From Ctenosaura bakeri (taxonomy: Eukaryota > Chordata > Lepidosauria > Squamata > Iguanidae), in assembly GCA_948474755.1 (NCBI GenBank), contig CAOLHI010002502.1, positions 1 to 64,000 of the forward strand: 64,000 nt of DNA. Direction: 5' to 3'. A program made the translations under genes and the position numbers. The notes beneath the pieces are model-generated. The model did no database searches. It was given only the letters and a program-made list of their open reading frames with translations, and was not told where the DNA came from. Shown piece by piece: positions 35,878 through 46,602 of the stretch (position 1 is its first letter; each line of letters starts with the position of its first letter).

Positions 35878-36278
35878 TTGTGTGCTTTCAAGCTGTCTCC
35901 AACCTACAACAGAAGAATTCTTTCCTGGCAAGAATTCTTCAGAGAAGGTTTGCCATTGCCTTTCCTCAAGGCTGAGAGAGCATGGCTTGCCCAGTGCCAC
36001 CTTCTGGGGGTTTGAACCTGCGTCTCAAAGAGTCAGTGTGCCGTAGTGGTTTGAGCATTAGACTATGACCCTGGAGACCAGAGTCTGATTCCTTGTTTGG
36101 CCATGGAAATCAGCTGGGTGACCTTGGGCATGTCACATGCTCTCAGCCCCAGAAAACCCTGTGATATTGTCACCTTAGGATCATCATAAGTCAGAAATGA
36201 CTTGAAGGCACAAAACAACAACTCAAAGAGTTCTCATCCAGGACTGAAACCACAATACCACATTGGCTGTCATGATTT
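35878..36278 (-). mobile_element. older Sauria-type SINE, interrupted by another SINE
   Basis: On the minus strand this SINE begins near 36278 with AGCCAATGTGGTATTGTGGT and GGATGAGAACTC. It resumes after the nested insertion at about 36033 with GAGACGCAGGTTCAAACCCC (B-box region), TGCTCTCTCAGCC and GGCAATGGCAAACC, and ends near 35878 with TTGAAAGCACACAAG. The interruption is the plus-strand SINE at 36034-36221. Confidence 0.75.
36034..36221 (+). mobile_element. tRNA-derived Sauria-type SINE, nested, with 10-bp duplication
   Basis: The element has A-box-like GTAGTGGTTTGAGCATTAG, a tRNA-like AGAGTCTGATTCC B box, CTGGGTGACCTTGGGCATG, TCTCAGCCCCAGAAAACCC, the tail CATAAGTCAGAAATGACTTG, AAGGCACAAAACAACAA. 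It is flanked by CTCAAAGAGT at 36024-36033 and 36222-36231, a perfect 10-bp target-site duplication. It is inserted in the B-box area of an older minus-strand SINE. Confidence 0.92.
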
Positions 36279-36337
36279 ATTACTATTCTTCAATTGTTAT
36301 TTTGCTAATGGTCAAATCAGTGAACCCATCCTTATAG

Positions 36338-36537
36338 GCCATTTCCGCACTACACTGTTATAGTGCTATTATCCCACATTCAACCTCCTGTGGAATTCTG
36401 GGATTTGTAGTTTATGAAGGGCAAAGAGCTCTCTAACTGAGAATTCTAAATGCCCCTCCCTAAACTGCAAATCCCAGGAATCCATAGGAGGTTGAAAGTG
36501 GAATAATAGCACTATAACAATGTAGTACGGAAATGGC
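36338..36537. mobile_element. palindromic MITE with GCCATTTCCGCAC ends
   Basis: The 200-bp element is almost one long foldback. The left half has GCCATTTCCGCACTACAC, TGTTATAGTGCTATTATCCC, CAACCTCCTGTGGAATTCTG and GGATTTGTAGTTTA; the right half repeats these inverted. Flanking TATAG (36333-36337) and CATAG (36538-36542) are a 5-bp duplication with one mismatch. Termini match the GCCNTTTCCGCA family at 18966 and 43768. It is non-coding and would form a strong RNA hairpin if transcribed. Confidence 0.8.
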
Positions 36538-36544
36538 CATAGAC

Positions 36545-38595
36545 AGATGGTGTAAAGCAGTAGATAAACAGGCTGGGACTACTAATCAGGAAGCCTCTTG
36601 TTCAAATCTTCCCTCTACTATGAACTCACTAGGAGAAATTTGGCTAATTATATTCTCTCATCCTCCTCCACATCTCTCACACAATCTAAGTAATATCAAC
36701 AGCAACAGGGGCAGCAACTGAAGTGCTCTGGTTTAGCATTTCTAGGGACTCCGGGAAACACTGATTGAGAAGAGGTCAAAGTATCTTTCTCCTCTAATCC
36801 CCTCAGGGAGATAAGCAGTAGAAGAGGGGGAGAGTGAAGCATTTAACTGGCACGGCTTCTCTCTGGAGCCACCAGATGAGAATGGGATATGGAATCACCA
36901 CCATCTGGAGCCAGAAACAGGAAGAAACAGCTGGGATTCTCCACTGGTTATTTATTTGGGAGACAGTCAGAGATGGGAGAATTCTATTCCCCTCTCTGAG
37001 AGGACCAGTGCTTCAGGGAAGAGGTGGAGGTAATGGAGCCTCCAGCAGACAGGATTTCAATCTTCTGCCAGCCAAAGGTTCTTCTCCCGTTTTAGAGGAT
37101 TCTCAGATTACAATTGCAGAACATAGTGCTGCACAAATGCTATTTATCTTCCATGCCTCAAGATGAAGTGTTGAATGTTTATCCTTCCTTTTATTATATC
37201 AAAGATATACAATTGTATTCATTAGTGTTTACAGCTTAGATCCTTTTGATATTTGGCTATCACTTTGCAAAACAAAGGTTCAGAATTGAGGTTTCTACTC
37301 AGGCTGCATTTAGGCAGCATACTGGATGCTGGTTTTAAATCCAAACTTACATCTAACTTCTAGAAGTTTGTGTACCATTTGTCTTACTCTGCTTGGAAGG
37401 TCAGGAAACTAGAAACACTGGACTAGGAACTGTGGTCTTGTGGGATGGACTAGAAAGAACTCTCTGGTTTCATTTATATCAAGTTTATTTGACTGTTCTG
37501 TGTTGGAAAAGGAGGCAGATACTTCTTGGCCTGGACATTTTGGATTCCAGGATAAGCAAAAAAGTAGATAAATTGTAGCTATGGTGACAAGGCCATGGCC
37601 AAATTACTAGACATTGTATAGAAATGATACCAAGTTGGGTACTTTTAATAGCTTTTTGCCCAGAGCTCCACTTCTTTAGGTGTTTAATTTGTGAGAGTGG
37701 CAGAAGACCCCAGTGTGCCAGGGTCTGATGCCATATTTGTGCCTGTTGGCTAGAACTCTTTCTTTCTTTCCTGGAAACTCACATTGGATTGGCAGCAATA
37801 GTGCATAGACCTGCACCATGAACTAGCACTTTGAATAGCATTGGTCCAGAATTTACTTGTAATACGGTCATGTTTTTGCCCCAAAACAAAGGAATTATAT
37901 TTTTGAGCAGGAACAAGAAAGATAGCATGATGTACTATATGTCCTGAGTTGCTGGCTACCAAGACATAGCTGAAGAAAGTGAAGATACAGTCTTTCTTTC
38001 TGTATATTTAGGCTGAACTGCTTAGTAGCTGGGAAGGCAATATGCTTTAACTAGAGGATGAGTGGCAGATGAGAGGCAAATGATTTTATAAAAGGCTAAC
38101 TGCAGGTAGTTTTTCACATTGTAACTTCATCTGATTCTTCTGTTCATTTCAACCAGTTAATGATGTTTTCCTTGAAATTCATTGATTTACTTCTGATTTC
38201 TATTACCTTATGCCTTCACTTCATAGACTGTTTATCTGCTGAGATTTAAACAAATCTTTGAATTAATTGTACCTGTGAATAACCTCAAACTTATTTCTGG
38301 TTACCCCCTTCCCACTCACTGAGGCAAATAGAAAGCCTCATTTTTCATTCCTCCAGTAAAATGTGCACAGCTATATAGTGATGACAATGCATAGTTTTCC
38401 ATTTCTTGCCACCTCTCAGAGATGAACCATGTGCAAATGCATGAACAGAAAGCTATTCTTTGCTTCTTGTGCCTCTCATTTTTTGCTTCTCTGCAAAAGT
38501 ACTGAACAAAAAAAGTGTTAGCAAGCTGATCACAGCAATTTATATCTCCCTATGTGTAAACAACCTTAAAGGCTTTGCTCAATTTCAGCCGGTGG
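36545..38595. other. unrecognised sequence
   Basis: No exon or repeat recognised. Short open frames here have no motif or splice support. Confidence 0.45.
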
Positions 38596-38599
38596 TTTC

Positions 38600-38790
38600 C
38601 ATGTCAATAGGGCCATGAATCTGTTCTGGACTTTAGTCTGAACTTTGAAGCATCTCTCCAACATGCTAAATTCTATCTCCCCAAAAAGCTCAAGTTTGAA
38701 ATAAAACCCAGGATTTATGGAACCCAAGCTTCTTTTAGGCTTCAGTTAAAACTTCCTTGACCTGCTAACACAGAAGGCAACCACCGCCAC
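38600..38790. mobile_element. palindromic MITE, family A copy
   Basis: It begins GGTTTCCATGTCAATAGGG, has CTGGACTTTAGTCTGAAC and TTTGAAGCATCTCTCC, then the inverse-like AGTTTGAAATAAAACCCAGG. The block order is the same as at 10990-11185. A short second block, TTAGGCTTCAGTTAAAAC, follows. No target duplication seen. Confidence 0.5.
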
Positions 38791-39204
38791 CACTGGTTTT
38801 GGTTGTATTTATTACAGAATAGTCATGAATACTCACCAACATTTACAGATATCCCCTTAGGTAGTTGTGAGGAGGCTGGGATGGAAGCTCTTGCCCAGCA
38901 ATGTATTTACATGGACATGAGTCCTGGGATAAAGGTGCTTCATCTCCACCCAGAAACTTAATTTTGAAAGCCCTGTTAGGGTCAGGATTCAGAAGCACTC
39001 TGAATCAATTTGTGTGCATACTAAACAGAATAGTAAAATATCTCCCCAGCATCTCTCTCTAAATCAAAAAATGGGAGCAAAATAAGCACTGTAAGTTACC
39101 AAGAATTGGTTTCAGAAATTAGGGGCTGATCAATAGAAGTAACTGAAGTGTGTGCCTTTCTTTGCAGATACCAGTCACGTACAGTAGCCTTCTTCAATCT
39201 GCTG

Positions 39205-39262
39205 ACTTCTAGGTGTGTTTGACTACAACTCCCATCATTCATAACAGACCACACTATTGGGA
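39205..39262 (+). mobile_element. hAT-like MITE fragment
   Basis: GTGTTTGACTACAACTCCC, then ATCATTCATAACAGACCAC matches the inner part of the hAT-like MITEs at 9602, 10675 and 48003. Only this fragment is left. Confidence 0.35.
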
Positions 39263-39353
39263 TTTGTTGTCCAAATCCTCTGGAAGGTATTGGGCTGAAG
39301 AAGGCAGAGCTGCAGCCTCTAAACTGCTTCCTATGAGGTATATTGCCCTGAAA

Positions 39354-39430
39354 TGAAGGAAAAGGAAGAAGAAGAAGAGGAAGAGGAGGAGAAGGAGGGG
39401 GAGGGGGAGGAGGGGGAGGAGGGGGAGAAG
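39354..39430. repeat. polypurine tract (GAA/GAGGAG/GGAGGGGG)
   Basis: About 75 bases of nearly pure purine on the plus strand, graded from GAA-rich to G-rich repeats. The proline- and leucine-rich minus-strand frames here are translations of this tract and not proteins. Such tracts can adopt triplex (H-DNA) structure; that is an inference. Confidence 0.9.
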
Positions 39431-40494
39431 TGTAAAAGTATTGTGCTCCAAACCTGTGGTGATCTCCTTCTCCTTCTTGTGAGTTCTTCGCCATTCTGAT
39501 ATGAGAAGATGAATGGCCCTGGATCCAGTGTATTGGCCTTTTTATCTATCTTTACATTATTGCAATGTCTTGTCTAACCGCTCATGATTATATTTTGAAA
39601 ACAAACATCACTTAAGTAGAATATTTTTATGGGAACTTCTCTGACCCACTAATGGTGATTTTGAAAGCTTAAACAAATAGCAGGGCGATGTGACATGACA
39701 GAACATGTTTGCTAAACAAAAGGGAGTTGGTTGCACTATCACTCTCCATCCTCCAACCCCACCCAGACACACCATTGTCCTTTCCTCACCTTTTGGGAAA
39801 AGAAAGACTAGGTAAAAGGAACTGACAATCTGGTCCACGAAACTAGCCCACAGATTGAAATTGTCCAGAAATGCGGAGCTGGAATGCAAGGTCTGTGTTA
39901 ATAGGCTATGCTAAAAGCAACAACCAATGGTTAGTTTAGATGGGCAAGTCAGAAGCAGCCACACCATCAATGTGATTGACTGAAATGGATTTTAGTCATA
40001 TTGGTTCCTGTGGCAGAAGTTACAAATCAAACTGCAAGACATTGCTTCCAGCCTGGAGCACAAGACAGTTAAATCAACATTCTTAGATGGAAACCATTTT
40101 GGTTCCAGTGATGCTGAGGCTCAAATTATGTGTACTTACATCTTGTAACCATTTTCTATTCCACCATTGCATTGGTTTTCTAATGCTGTCATTCATCTAT
40201 CTCTAGAGCTCTGATTGGTACTGAAGATGGGGAAAAAAACCAACAAGCTGGAAGCTCATGAACTGGATGCTGTCTGAGAGTCTCCTGTGGAAGAAGTCAG
40301 AAGGCATGCACTACAATTCTAAATACACCATCTCCCAAGTAAGTCTGTTTAGACTTTTATCAGTCTTTAAAATGCCAGTTTACAGTCCAAAGTCACGTGA
40401 AGAAAAGGCAGAAAAGATCTTAGTTGTGAGATTCTCATCAACCACAAAGATGGAAGGCTGTTGAAAACCATCATATTCCTACACCCTCTGACTG

Positions 40495-40592
40495 AAGGCC
40501 AGAACTTTTGTGTAGGAGGAAATGTGCCTCTATAGAAACAAAGCCCCTGGGGTCTCTTCCAACTCTACATTTCTATGATTCTATGATTCCAT
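40495..40592 (+). mobile_element. CR1 LINE 3' end
   Basis: CCCCTGGGGTCTCTTCCAAC then TCTACATTTCTATGATTCTA and TGATTCC is the typical CR1 terminus, including the ATTCTATG repeat that ends these LINEs. No coding sequence remains. Confidence 0.65.
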
Positions 40593-40594
40593 GT

Positions 40595-42070
40595 GTCCCT
40601 ATAGAAACGAAACTGCCTGTGGCCCCAAACTCCACTTTTTCAGCCTTTGAATCTTACTTTTGCAGCTCTCGAAGCTCTGTGGCAGACTGCCAGGACTCCA
40701 GATGACACTCGCATTTAAAAACCAAGAGTGATTTGGTGACATTTTTGGCTCTCAGACCACTGAAAGTATGCCAAAACTACTTGCAAACACACTGATGTGC
40801 CTCTTACATCCCAAAGCCCTTTTAGAATTGGTTGCAAACTGGCTAGAAAAGGAACTAGATGTTGCATGATGCTTGTGTGGTCTGTGGGTAGAGTGCAAGG
40901 GCCAAAATCGCTTGTTAAAAACTACTTATTGCATACAGATACACATAATGAAAATGGGATGTCAAGCAGAGAAGCAGAAGAAGGAGGTGGTAGGGATACT
41001 GGTGCTTAACCCTTTGTTACTCTAAGAAGAAGTGGACTTTGAGGTCTGCCCACAATACCTGCACCTCCTAGAATTTGGGGAATTATAGCTGAAAGGAGGC
41101 CTGCAAGAGGAGGGTAATGACAGGATCTTTTCACCTGTTATACCAGTTCTAACTGTAGAGTTAAAAGTTAAAATGTTAAATGTTAAACAGAGTGTTGGAA
41201 ATTAGCAGATACACAAGAAGTCAGATACTCTTAAGAACCATACAAGGCTATCAGAAAGTGAGGCAAGAAAAGTTGGATAAAGAGATCAGATGGAAACAAT
41301 TATAGTTACCAGTCCTGAAGCAGAAGGTCGAAGTGGAGTGGCTCAGACAGCCGTATGGGGGTAGCAAGAACAAACAGAGGTCTGGGCACCACATATTACC
41401 TCCAAGTACTAGAGCTGGAGCTAGGGTTTTTCATATCCTATTACCTGCCCTGAAGAAGGTTGCATGGATGAAGGAGTAATGGCTTTCTCAGGGAGTTGAC
41501 AAAGAAGTCCTGAATGGGCTGATTGTCTTAACTCTAGGTGACAAAATCTTGATGAGAGTCCTGACAATCTCTTAATGTTTTGGTCAGGTAGTGTTAATAA
41601 GGAAAGTCTCTGTAGAAGATGCTCACAGCAGGGTCCCTGATTGCTTCACCTGGGCAGTTTTGCCTTCCATTGTTTTGGGGAGCGCTTGTAGCTTGCAGTT
41701 TTTGAAAGGATTATTGCAAGTCAATTAGCATCAGGTTGTCCTGCCTAATCTTCCCTGAATCATGTCTCAGGTCATCCTGACCTGGCATATACTTGCAGAT
41801 AGTGAACTTTCAAACATGCGTTCCAGTCATAAATATGTCCAATTATGAAGCGGGGATGTATGGTGTGGTAACATCTTTCCTCTGTCTACTCATCCAAATG
41901 ACCCTGTAGCTTTTCTCCATGGTGTGGGGAATACAGTATCTTGATGGACAGTTCTATAGCAGAGAGTCAGCAGCAAGAGAAAACATTGTAGAATGCCTTC
42001 CTCCCTGCTCCTCCTCCACCATTTTTCTCTGTGGTTTCATTTACACCCGTGTGTATATGTATTGAAAAGA
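40595..42070. other. unrecognised sequence
   Basis: No supported gene. The G-rich frame at 40797-41009 has no known motif. Confidence 0.45.
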
Positions 42071-42074
42071 TAAT

Positions 42075-42233
42075 AAACAGAACTAAAAAATGTACCATGA
42101 GCAAAATGTTTCAGTTTCTGCCTTCCTCAGTTGCTAAAGATGAAATTGTTTCATATTTCAGTTTCATCTTTAGCAGCTGAAGAAACTGGAAACTGAAATA
42201 TTTTGCTCAGGTTATTTTTTTTTAGTTCTGTTT
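42075..42233. repeat. long hairpin, about 72-bp arms
   Basis: The left arm (42075-42146) contains AAACAGAACTAAAAAA, ATGAGCAAAATGTTTCAG and GTTGCTAAAGATGAAA. The right arm (42161-42233) is the near-perfect inverse, ending TTTAGTTCTGTTT. The loop is only about 14 bases. It is either a foldback MITE or a stem that could be processed as small RNA if transcribed. No target duplication is clear. Confidence 0.75.
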
Positions 42234-42245
42234 GTTAATCACTTC

Positions 42246-42246
42246 C

Positions 42247-42279
<33 letters not shown>

Positions 42280-43162
42280 GTTATAATTTTTATTGAAAGT
42301 TTGTCTCAAAATAACCCCCCCACACACTTCCATGCTTAAGTCTTCCAGTTGAAATTGCTTATTTCCATTCCATTACAGACATAATTTCCATCTTACAGAG
42401 AGAACAGTTACATTATTTCTTCTTTGATTTCTTATACATTTATATCCTTACCCAATCCAATACTCTTTTCCATTCTTTCTCAAAGTTCTGGATAGATTTA
42501 TTCTTCAAAGAAAATGCTAACTTTTCCATCTCTATCATATCCAGAACTTTTAACTCCCATTCTTCTATATCAATATGTTTCTTTTCTTTCCAGTGCTGCA
42601 CATATGTCAACCTTGCCACAATTATTAGACACAATAATATCTTCTGATGACTTCTTCTTTCTCTTTGTTGCCCTAGCATATTTAACAAACAAAGCTCCGG
42701 TTTCATTTTAGAATTCAGCTTACAAATTCTTTGGATTTTGTCATGTATCCCCTTCCAAAATTTTTTGCTATCTTACATGTCCACCACATATGGAAAAAAG
42801 ACCCTGTCTCTTTGTCACACTTTCAACAATTTGAATTCCTATTTTTCGTTATTTTTTATAATCTTTCTGGGGTCATGTACCATCTGTAAAACATTTTATA
42901 AAAGTTTTCTCTTAAATTTAAGTTTGGTGTAAATTTTATATCTATTTTCCACACTCTTTCCCAAGTCTCTAATTCAACTGAAAGTCCCAAATTCTGTGCC
43001 CATCTAACCATTGTAACTTTGACTACTACTGATTCCATTTCTCTTCTCAGCAATAATTTATAAAATTGGGAAATTCTTTTCTTTTGGTTATCTTTCATCA
43101 GTACATCTAATTCATTCTCTTTTCAGAGAGAGAGAGTGAGAGAGAGAGAGAGAGAGAGATTA
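42246..43162 (-). mobile_element. 5'-truncated L1 LINE inside a GA microsatellite
   Basis: A minus-strand L1 fragment (42274-43124) starts with a T tract and TTATAATTTTTATTGAAAG and carries the C-terminal ORF2 remnant. It is flanked on both sides by (GA)n runs that each end in GAGAT (42246-42274 and 43125-43160). The simplest reading is that the target-site duplication lies within the repeat, so its exact length is hidden. The protein fragments (frames at 42440-42706 and 42856-43098) are very similar to those of the L1 at 33696-35464, pointing to one subfamily. Confidence 0.88.
42440..43098 (-). pseudogene. L1 ORF2 C-terminal remnant, broken
   Basis: The frames read LRREMESVVVKVTMVRWAQN and NLRENFYKMFYRWYMTPERL, then after a disrupted knuckle region LLNMLGQQRERRSHQKILL and LDMIEMEKLAFSLKNKS. 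It is the equivalent of 33936-34560 in the other minus-strand L1, with the zinc-knuckle region (about 42760-42850) damaged by frameshift. Confidence 0.8.
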
Positions 43163-43410
43163 ATTATAGCCTTCTGAGATCCAGGACAAATTTGGAAGAA
43201 ATTCAGAAAACATAAATATGACACAAGGAGGGAGGAAAATGTGCCTTCAGGGGAAAGGAAAAATTTACTGAGATTAATCTAGGTGCAAGTGTAACCAATC
43301 TATGGTTGTTCATAACACAGGAAGATGTCTTCTATGTTGCCATACATTCTGGGAAAAGAGAAAACAAAGACTATTAATTTGATGCCTAGTAGCACAATTT
43401 TTGAGAGACC
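43163..43410. other. unrecognised sequence
   Basis: No gene or repeat recognised between the GA repeat and the SINE. Confidence 0.4.
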
Positions 43411-43411
43411 C

Positions 43412-43615
43412 AATGAGATGTAGTGGTTTGAGTGCTGGACTACAACCCTGAAGACCAGGATTCAATTCCCCACTCAGCCGTGGAAACCCATTAACACAGG
43501 ACACACATGGGCACATGACACATTCTCAGCCCCAGAAAACCCTGTGATAGATTCACCTTAGCACTGCCATATTTCAGAAACAATTTGAAGACACACAACA
43601 GCAACAACAACTAGC
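43412..43615 (+). mobile_element. tRNA-derived Sauria-type SINE
   Basis: A-box-like TGTAGTGGTTTGAGTGCTGG, B box GGATTCAATTCC, CCACTCAGCCGTGGAAACCC, a disturbed middle, TCTCAGCCCCAGAAAACCC, and tail CATATTTCAGAAACAATTTG, AAGACACACAACAGCAACAA. The GTGACCTTGGGC block seen in other copies is replaced by a CACATGGGCACATG stretch, a local change in this copy. Confidence 0.87.
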
Positions 43616-43767
43616 ACAATTTTGGAGCTCACTTCAATAAATGTATTAGAGAACTTGGAAAGCTACATTTTAAAAGTAATCACTTATAGTACCAAGCTTC
43701 CCCCGCAACCTTGCAAATAGATAGTCATTGTCACATTTCCAATTTTAAAAAGTAGTTCTTTACCATG

Positions 43768-44265
43768 GCCCTTTCCGCACGAGGCAAGTGAATCGCTCCG
43801 TGCCATTACTTACCGGCTCTTCTTGGGTCCGAAGTAACACAAACTTTCCCTTGAGCCCTTCCCCAGGACTCCTCCATTAGTGCAGGGCGAACCGGAGCAG
43901 TGCAAGGTCTGTAGATCTGCACTGCTCCGGCTCAAAATGGTGGCTTCCAGTGTCTTTGTGGGAGTGGACCAACCGCTGATGCTGGCCATGCCCACAGCCC
44001 ACCCTCCATTGATGGCAGGCTTGCATTGGTGCAAGCCTGCGCATCTGCACAGGTAAGTAGGAATGCAATGGTGCGTTCCAGAAAATGTAAAGACCTGATT
44101 TTTCTGGTCTTTACTTAGCATGCTGGAGGACCACTTGGGGGCAGGTTGGATCGGACTAATGTGAGGAACTAAGTTAAATAGTCCGCACTTAGTCCGATCC
44201 AAGGTGCGGATGACCTCCGTGCCAGGACGCCTTGGCCCGTTTTAACTGCCTCATGCGGAAAGGGC
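43768..44265. mobile_element. TIR element with GCCCTTTCCGCA ends and perfect 5-bp duplication
   Basis: The left end GCCCTTTCCGCACGAGGCA and the inverse of the right end GCCCTTTCCGCATGAGGCA differ at one of 19 positions. Both flanks are CCATG (43763-43767, 44266-44270), a perfect 5-bp target-site duplication. The 498-bp interior includes a 13-bp hairpin, CCGGAGCAGTGCA facing TGCACTGCTCCGG (about 43890-43930). There is no transposase, so it needs an enzyme in trans. The overlapping minus-strand frames are shadows. Confidence 0.85.
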
Positions 44266-44271
44266 CCATGT

Positions 44272-45465
44272 ATCTAAATTAACTAACTGCTAAGTTTCTG
44301 TTAAATTCTAAAAGTCCCTGGATGCCTCAAGTTTCTTACGTGTGATACAAAATACAGTCTCTTCCCATCTAGCTTGCTGCTGCCTCAACAACACAACAGA
44401 ACACAAGGCAGCAACATGAGTCACAGCCTGAGCCAGCACTTGAACCATATGGTATTCCTCCTTAATCATTAATCTGATCACAACCCCATAACTATAAACT
44501 TAATGTTAGAGCTACACCACAAAAGGAGTGATCTTATCCCTCACTGCAATATGATTTACATCTGCCTTCATTATTATAAAAAACATGAAATGATTGCAAG
44601 TAACTAATTACTTGTAACTAGTTACGCCCGTGCTGTGAAGCAAATGAATCAGCAGTAGAAACATCTTAACTGCAATGTGAGGATAACATTGTTCTGCTTT
44701 CCAGAAATGTCCATTAATCTAAAATATCTTTTGGATTCCCAGTCCTATTTTGCTTCCCATCAAGAAAATTTCAAAAGCCTGTTTCAGAACAAATGTACAT
44801 ACAATGGATTCTGCTCATTGTGAACGTGCGCCTCAGTTCCAGGAAGGAGGCTCCTAGACTCTTGTCCAAAGCTACAGAATAACACAACTATACTGCTATC
44901 TTAAAAAGTGTGTGCTTTCAAACATCTGTAGCAACAGAGTGGGAGCTTCTCACTCTATGGATTTGTGGTAAAGAAATGTATTGCCAGAAGGGTGGCTTCA
45001 CTGTTATACAAAGCATTCGCCTCAGAAGTTTTAATTTCAGAAATAAATCTCTGTGCCTCAAACAGGAGTGTATCGATTGGCATTATTGGGTTGGCGTTGC
45101 AAAGAATGCAAAGACTTCACAGAGGAACATGGACATTTCCATTACATTGTATCTCAGAGGAGTGCCATTCACAAGTGGAGATAACAGCATGTTTGCTAGC
45201 ACCTTTGGGGGCTTTCAGTGGGAAGCTGGTGTGGAAGCACTCTCCAGATCTGGAGATCTGGAGATCTGGACAGGGCAAGGGCAGGAATAAATGTAGCCTC
45301 TCATACCACAAACAACTGACATACCACCAAGTTGGGCTCAGGATAAAAGATACCAAAAGAGGCATGGAGAGAAGAGTAGAGGAGTCAGGAGGAGTCCTGT
45401 TTCCTTTGTCCTTTTCCTCATGCCTACATTAAAACAAGAAGAGGAGTTGAAGAAAACTCCCAGTG
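44272..45465. other. unrecognised sequence
   Basis: Two overlapping plus-strand frames (44910-45432) have no recognisable domain and contain a CTGGAGATCTGGAGATCTGG mini-repeat at about 45245-45270, so I do not call a gene. Confidence 0.45.
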
Positions 45466-45469
45466 CTAA

Positions 45470-46016
45470 CACACATCTTCTGTCTCCAATTATATAGTCT
45501 ATTTGATTTCTTTATTGGCTGTCAGGTGATGTCCATTGACACAGTTAACTTTTTGGTTGCTTGAAGAATGTGTTTGCAATAAACAAACTGCTGGTCTCAC
45601 AAAATTCAATCAATTGTTATCCTGATTTATTTCTTGATCCTAGTCCAAATTTTCTTATAATGTTTGATTCTGTTTTGTTTCTTGCTTTTGCATTCCGGTC
45701 ACCTATGATTAACAAGAAGTTCTGTTTGGGTGTGTGATCAGTTTCCTCCTGTACTGCAGCACAAAATCTTTCTTTTCCTGGATCATAAATTTGTATAATG
45801 ATTATATTGATGGCTTTCCCTAAAGTCTTCTTGATATGATTCAGTCAGACTTTGCATTATATTATTTGACTGCTTTTGCTAAATTATTTGTTAATGCCAC
45901 CCCATCTCTTCTTTCATTTTCATTTCCTGAGTAAAACACTGTGTAATTATCTGACTCAAAAAGTCCCATTCCTGTCCACTTTAGCTCACTCACCCCAAGT
46001 ACAGCAGTGTTAATAA
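45470..46016 (-). mobile_element. BovB (RTE) LINE, endonuclease fragment
   Basis: Minus-strand translation shows AVLGVSELKWTGMG, SDNYTVFYSGNENERRDGVA, then after stops a segment with FLLIIGDRNAK and LIEFCETSSLFIANTFF, then WTSPDSQ and RNQIDYII. These match the AP endonuclease of RTE/BovB LINEs in order. Several stops and shifts break it. It continues upstream on the far side of an inserted L2 fragment (46017-46602). Confidence 0.82.
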
Positions 46017-46602
46017 CAATAATAATAATAGTAATAACAACAACAACAATATTTATTTCTATCTCGCCTCTCCACATGGATCGAGGCAGCGAACAACATT
46101 AAATACATTAATACATTAAAAAACATACCCAATCCTCCCCACCCACCAATCCACCTAAAACCAACCCCCTAAAACACACATCAATCAATCAACTATTGAA
46201 AGAACAGCAAGACAATTGATTGGAGGCGATGGAAATGCTAGTCTTGGAAGGCCTGTTGGAAGAGAGCAGTCTTGACTGCTCTTTTAAAGCAGTCAAGACT
46301 GGTAATGTGCCGGGTCTCCTCCGGCAGGCCATTCCATAGCTTGGGAGTGACAGAAGAAAAGGTCCTCTGGGTAACTGCAGCCAACCTAGTTCTGACTGGC
46401 TGCAGTAAATTCCTCCCAGAGGACCTTAGTGTGAGGGGCGGATTGTATGGGAGAAGGCAATCCCGCAGGTACTGGCCCCAAGCCATGAAGAGCTTTAAAG
46501 GTAAGAACCAACACCTTGTACGGTGCCCGGAAACTAATAGGCAGCCAATGTAAAGACTTCAGAATTGGTGTTATGTGGTCAGTTTTAGGTCTACCGGTGA
46601 CC
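46017..46602 (-). mobile_element. L2-like LINE fragment inserted in the BovB
   Basis: On the minus strand: DHITPILKSLHWLPISFRAP, YKVLVLTFKALHGLGP, LRDCLLPYNPPLTLRSSGRN, TFSSVTPKLWNGLPEE and FKRAVKTALFQQAF. These are the C-terminal blocks of L2-clade ORF2. A 3' tail follows with GGAGAGGCGAGATAGAAATA, AATATTG and (TTG)n/(ATT)n repeats at about 46017-46065. One frameshift splits the remnant (frames 46238-46486 and 46386-46736). Its 3' end meets the BovB in an AAT/AAC-rich tract. Confidence 0.82.

Noticed and set aside
36034..36110. Possible tRNA gene
   Set aside because: A-box and B-box-like words are present, but they are the head of a SINE and no cloverleaf could be drawn by eye.
39096..39494. 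132-residue frame with a proline run
   Set aside because: The run is the translated polypurine tract; the rest shows no motif.
44910..45432. Two overlapping frames of 126 and 155 residues
   Set aside because: No conserved motif, no splice context, and a CTGGAGAT mini-repeat inside.
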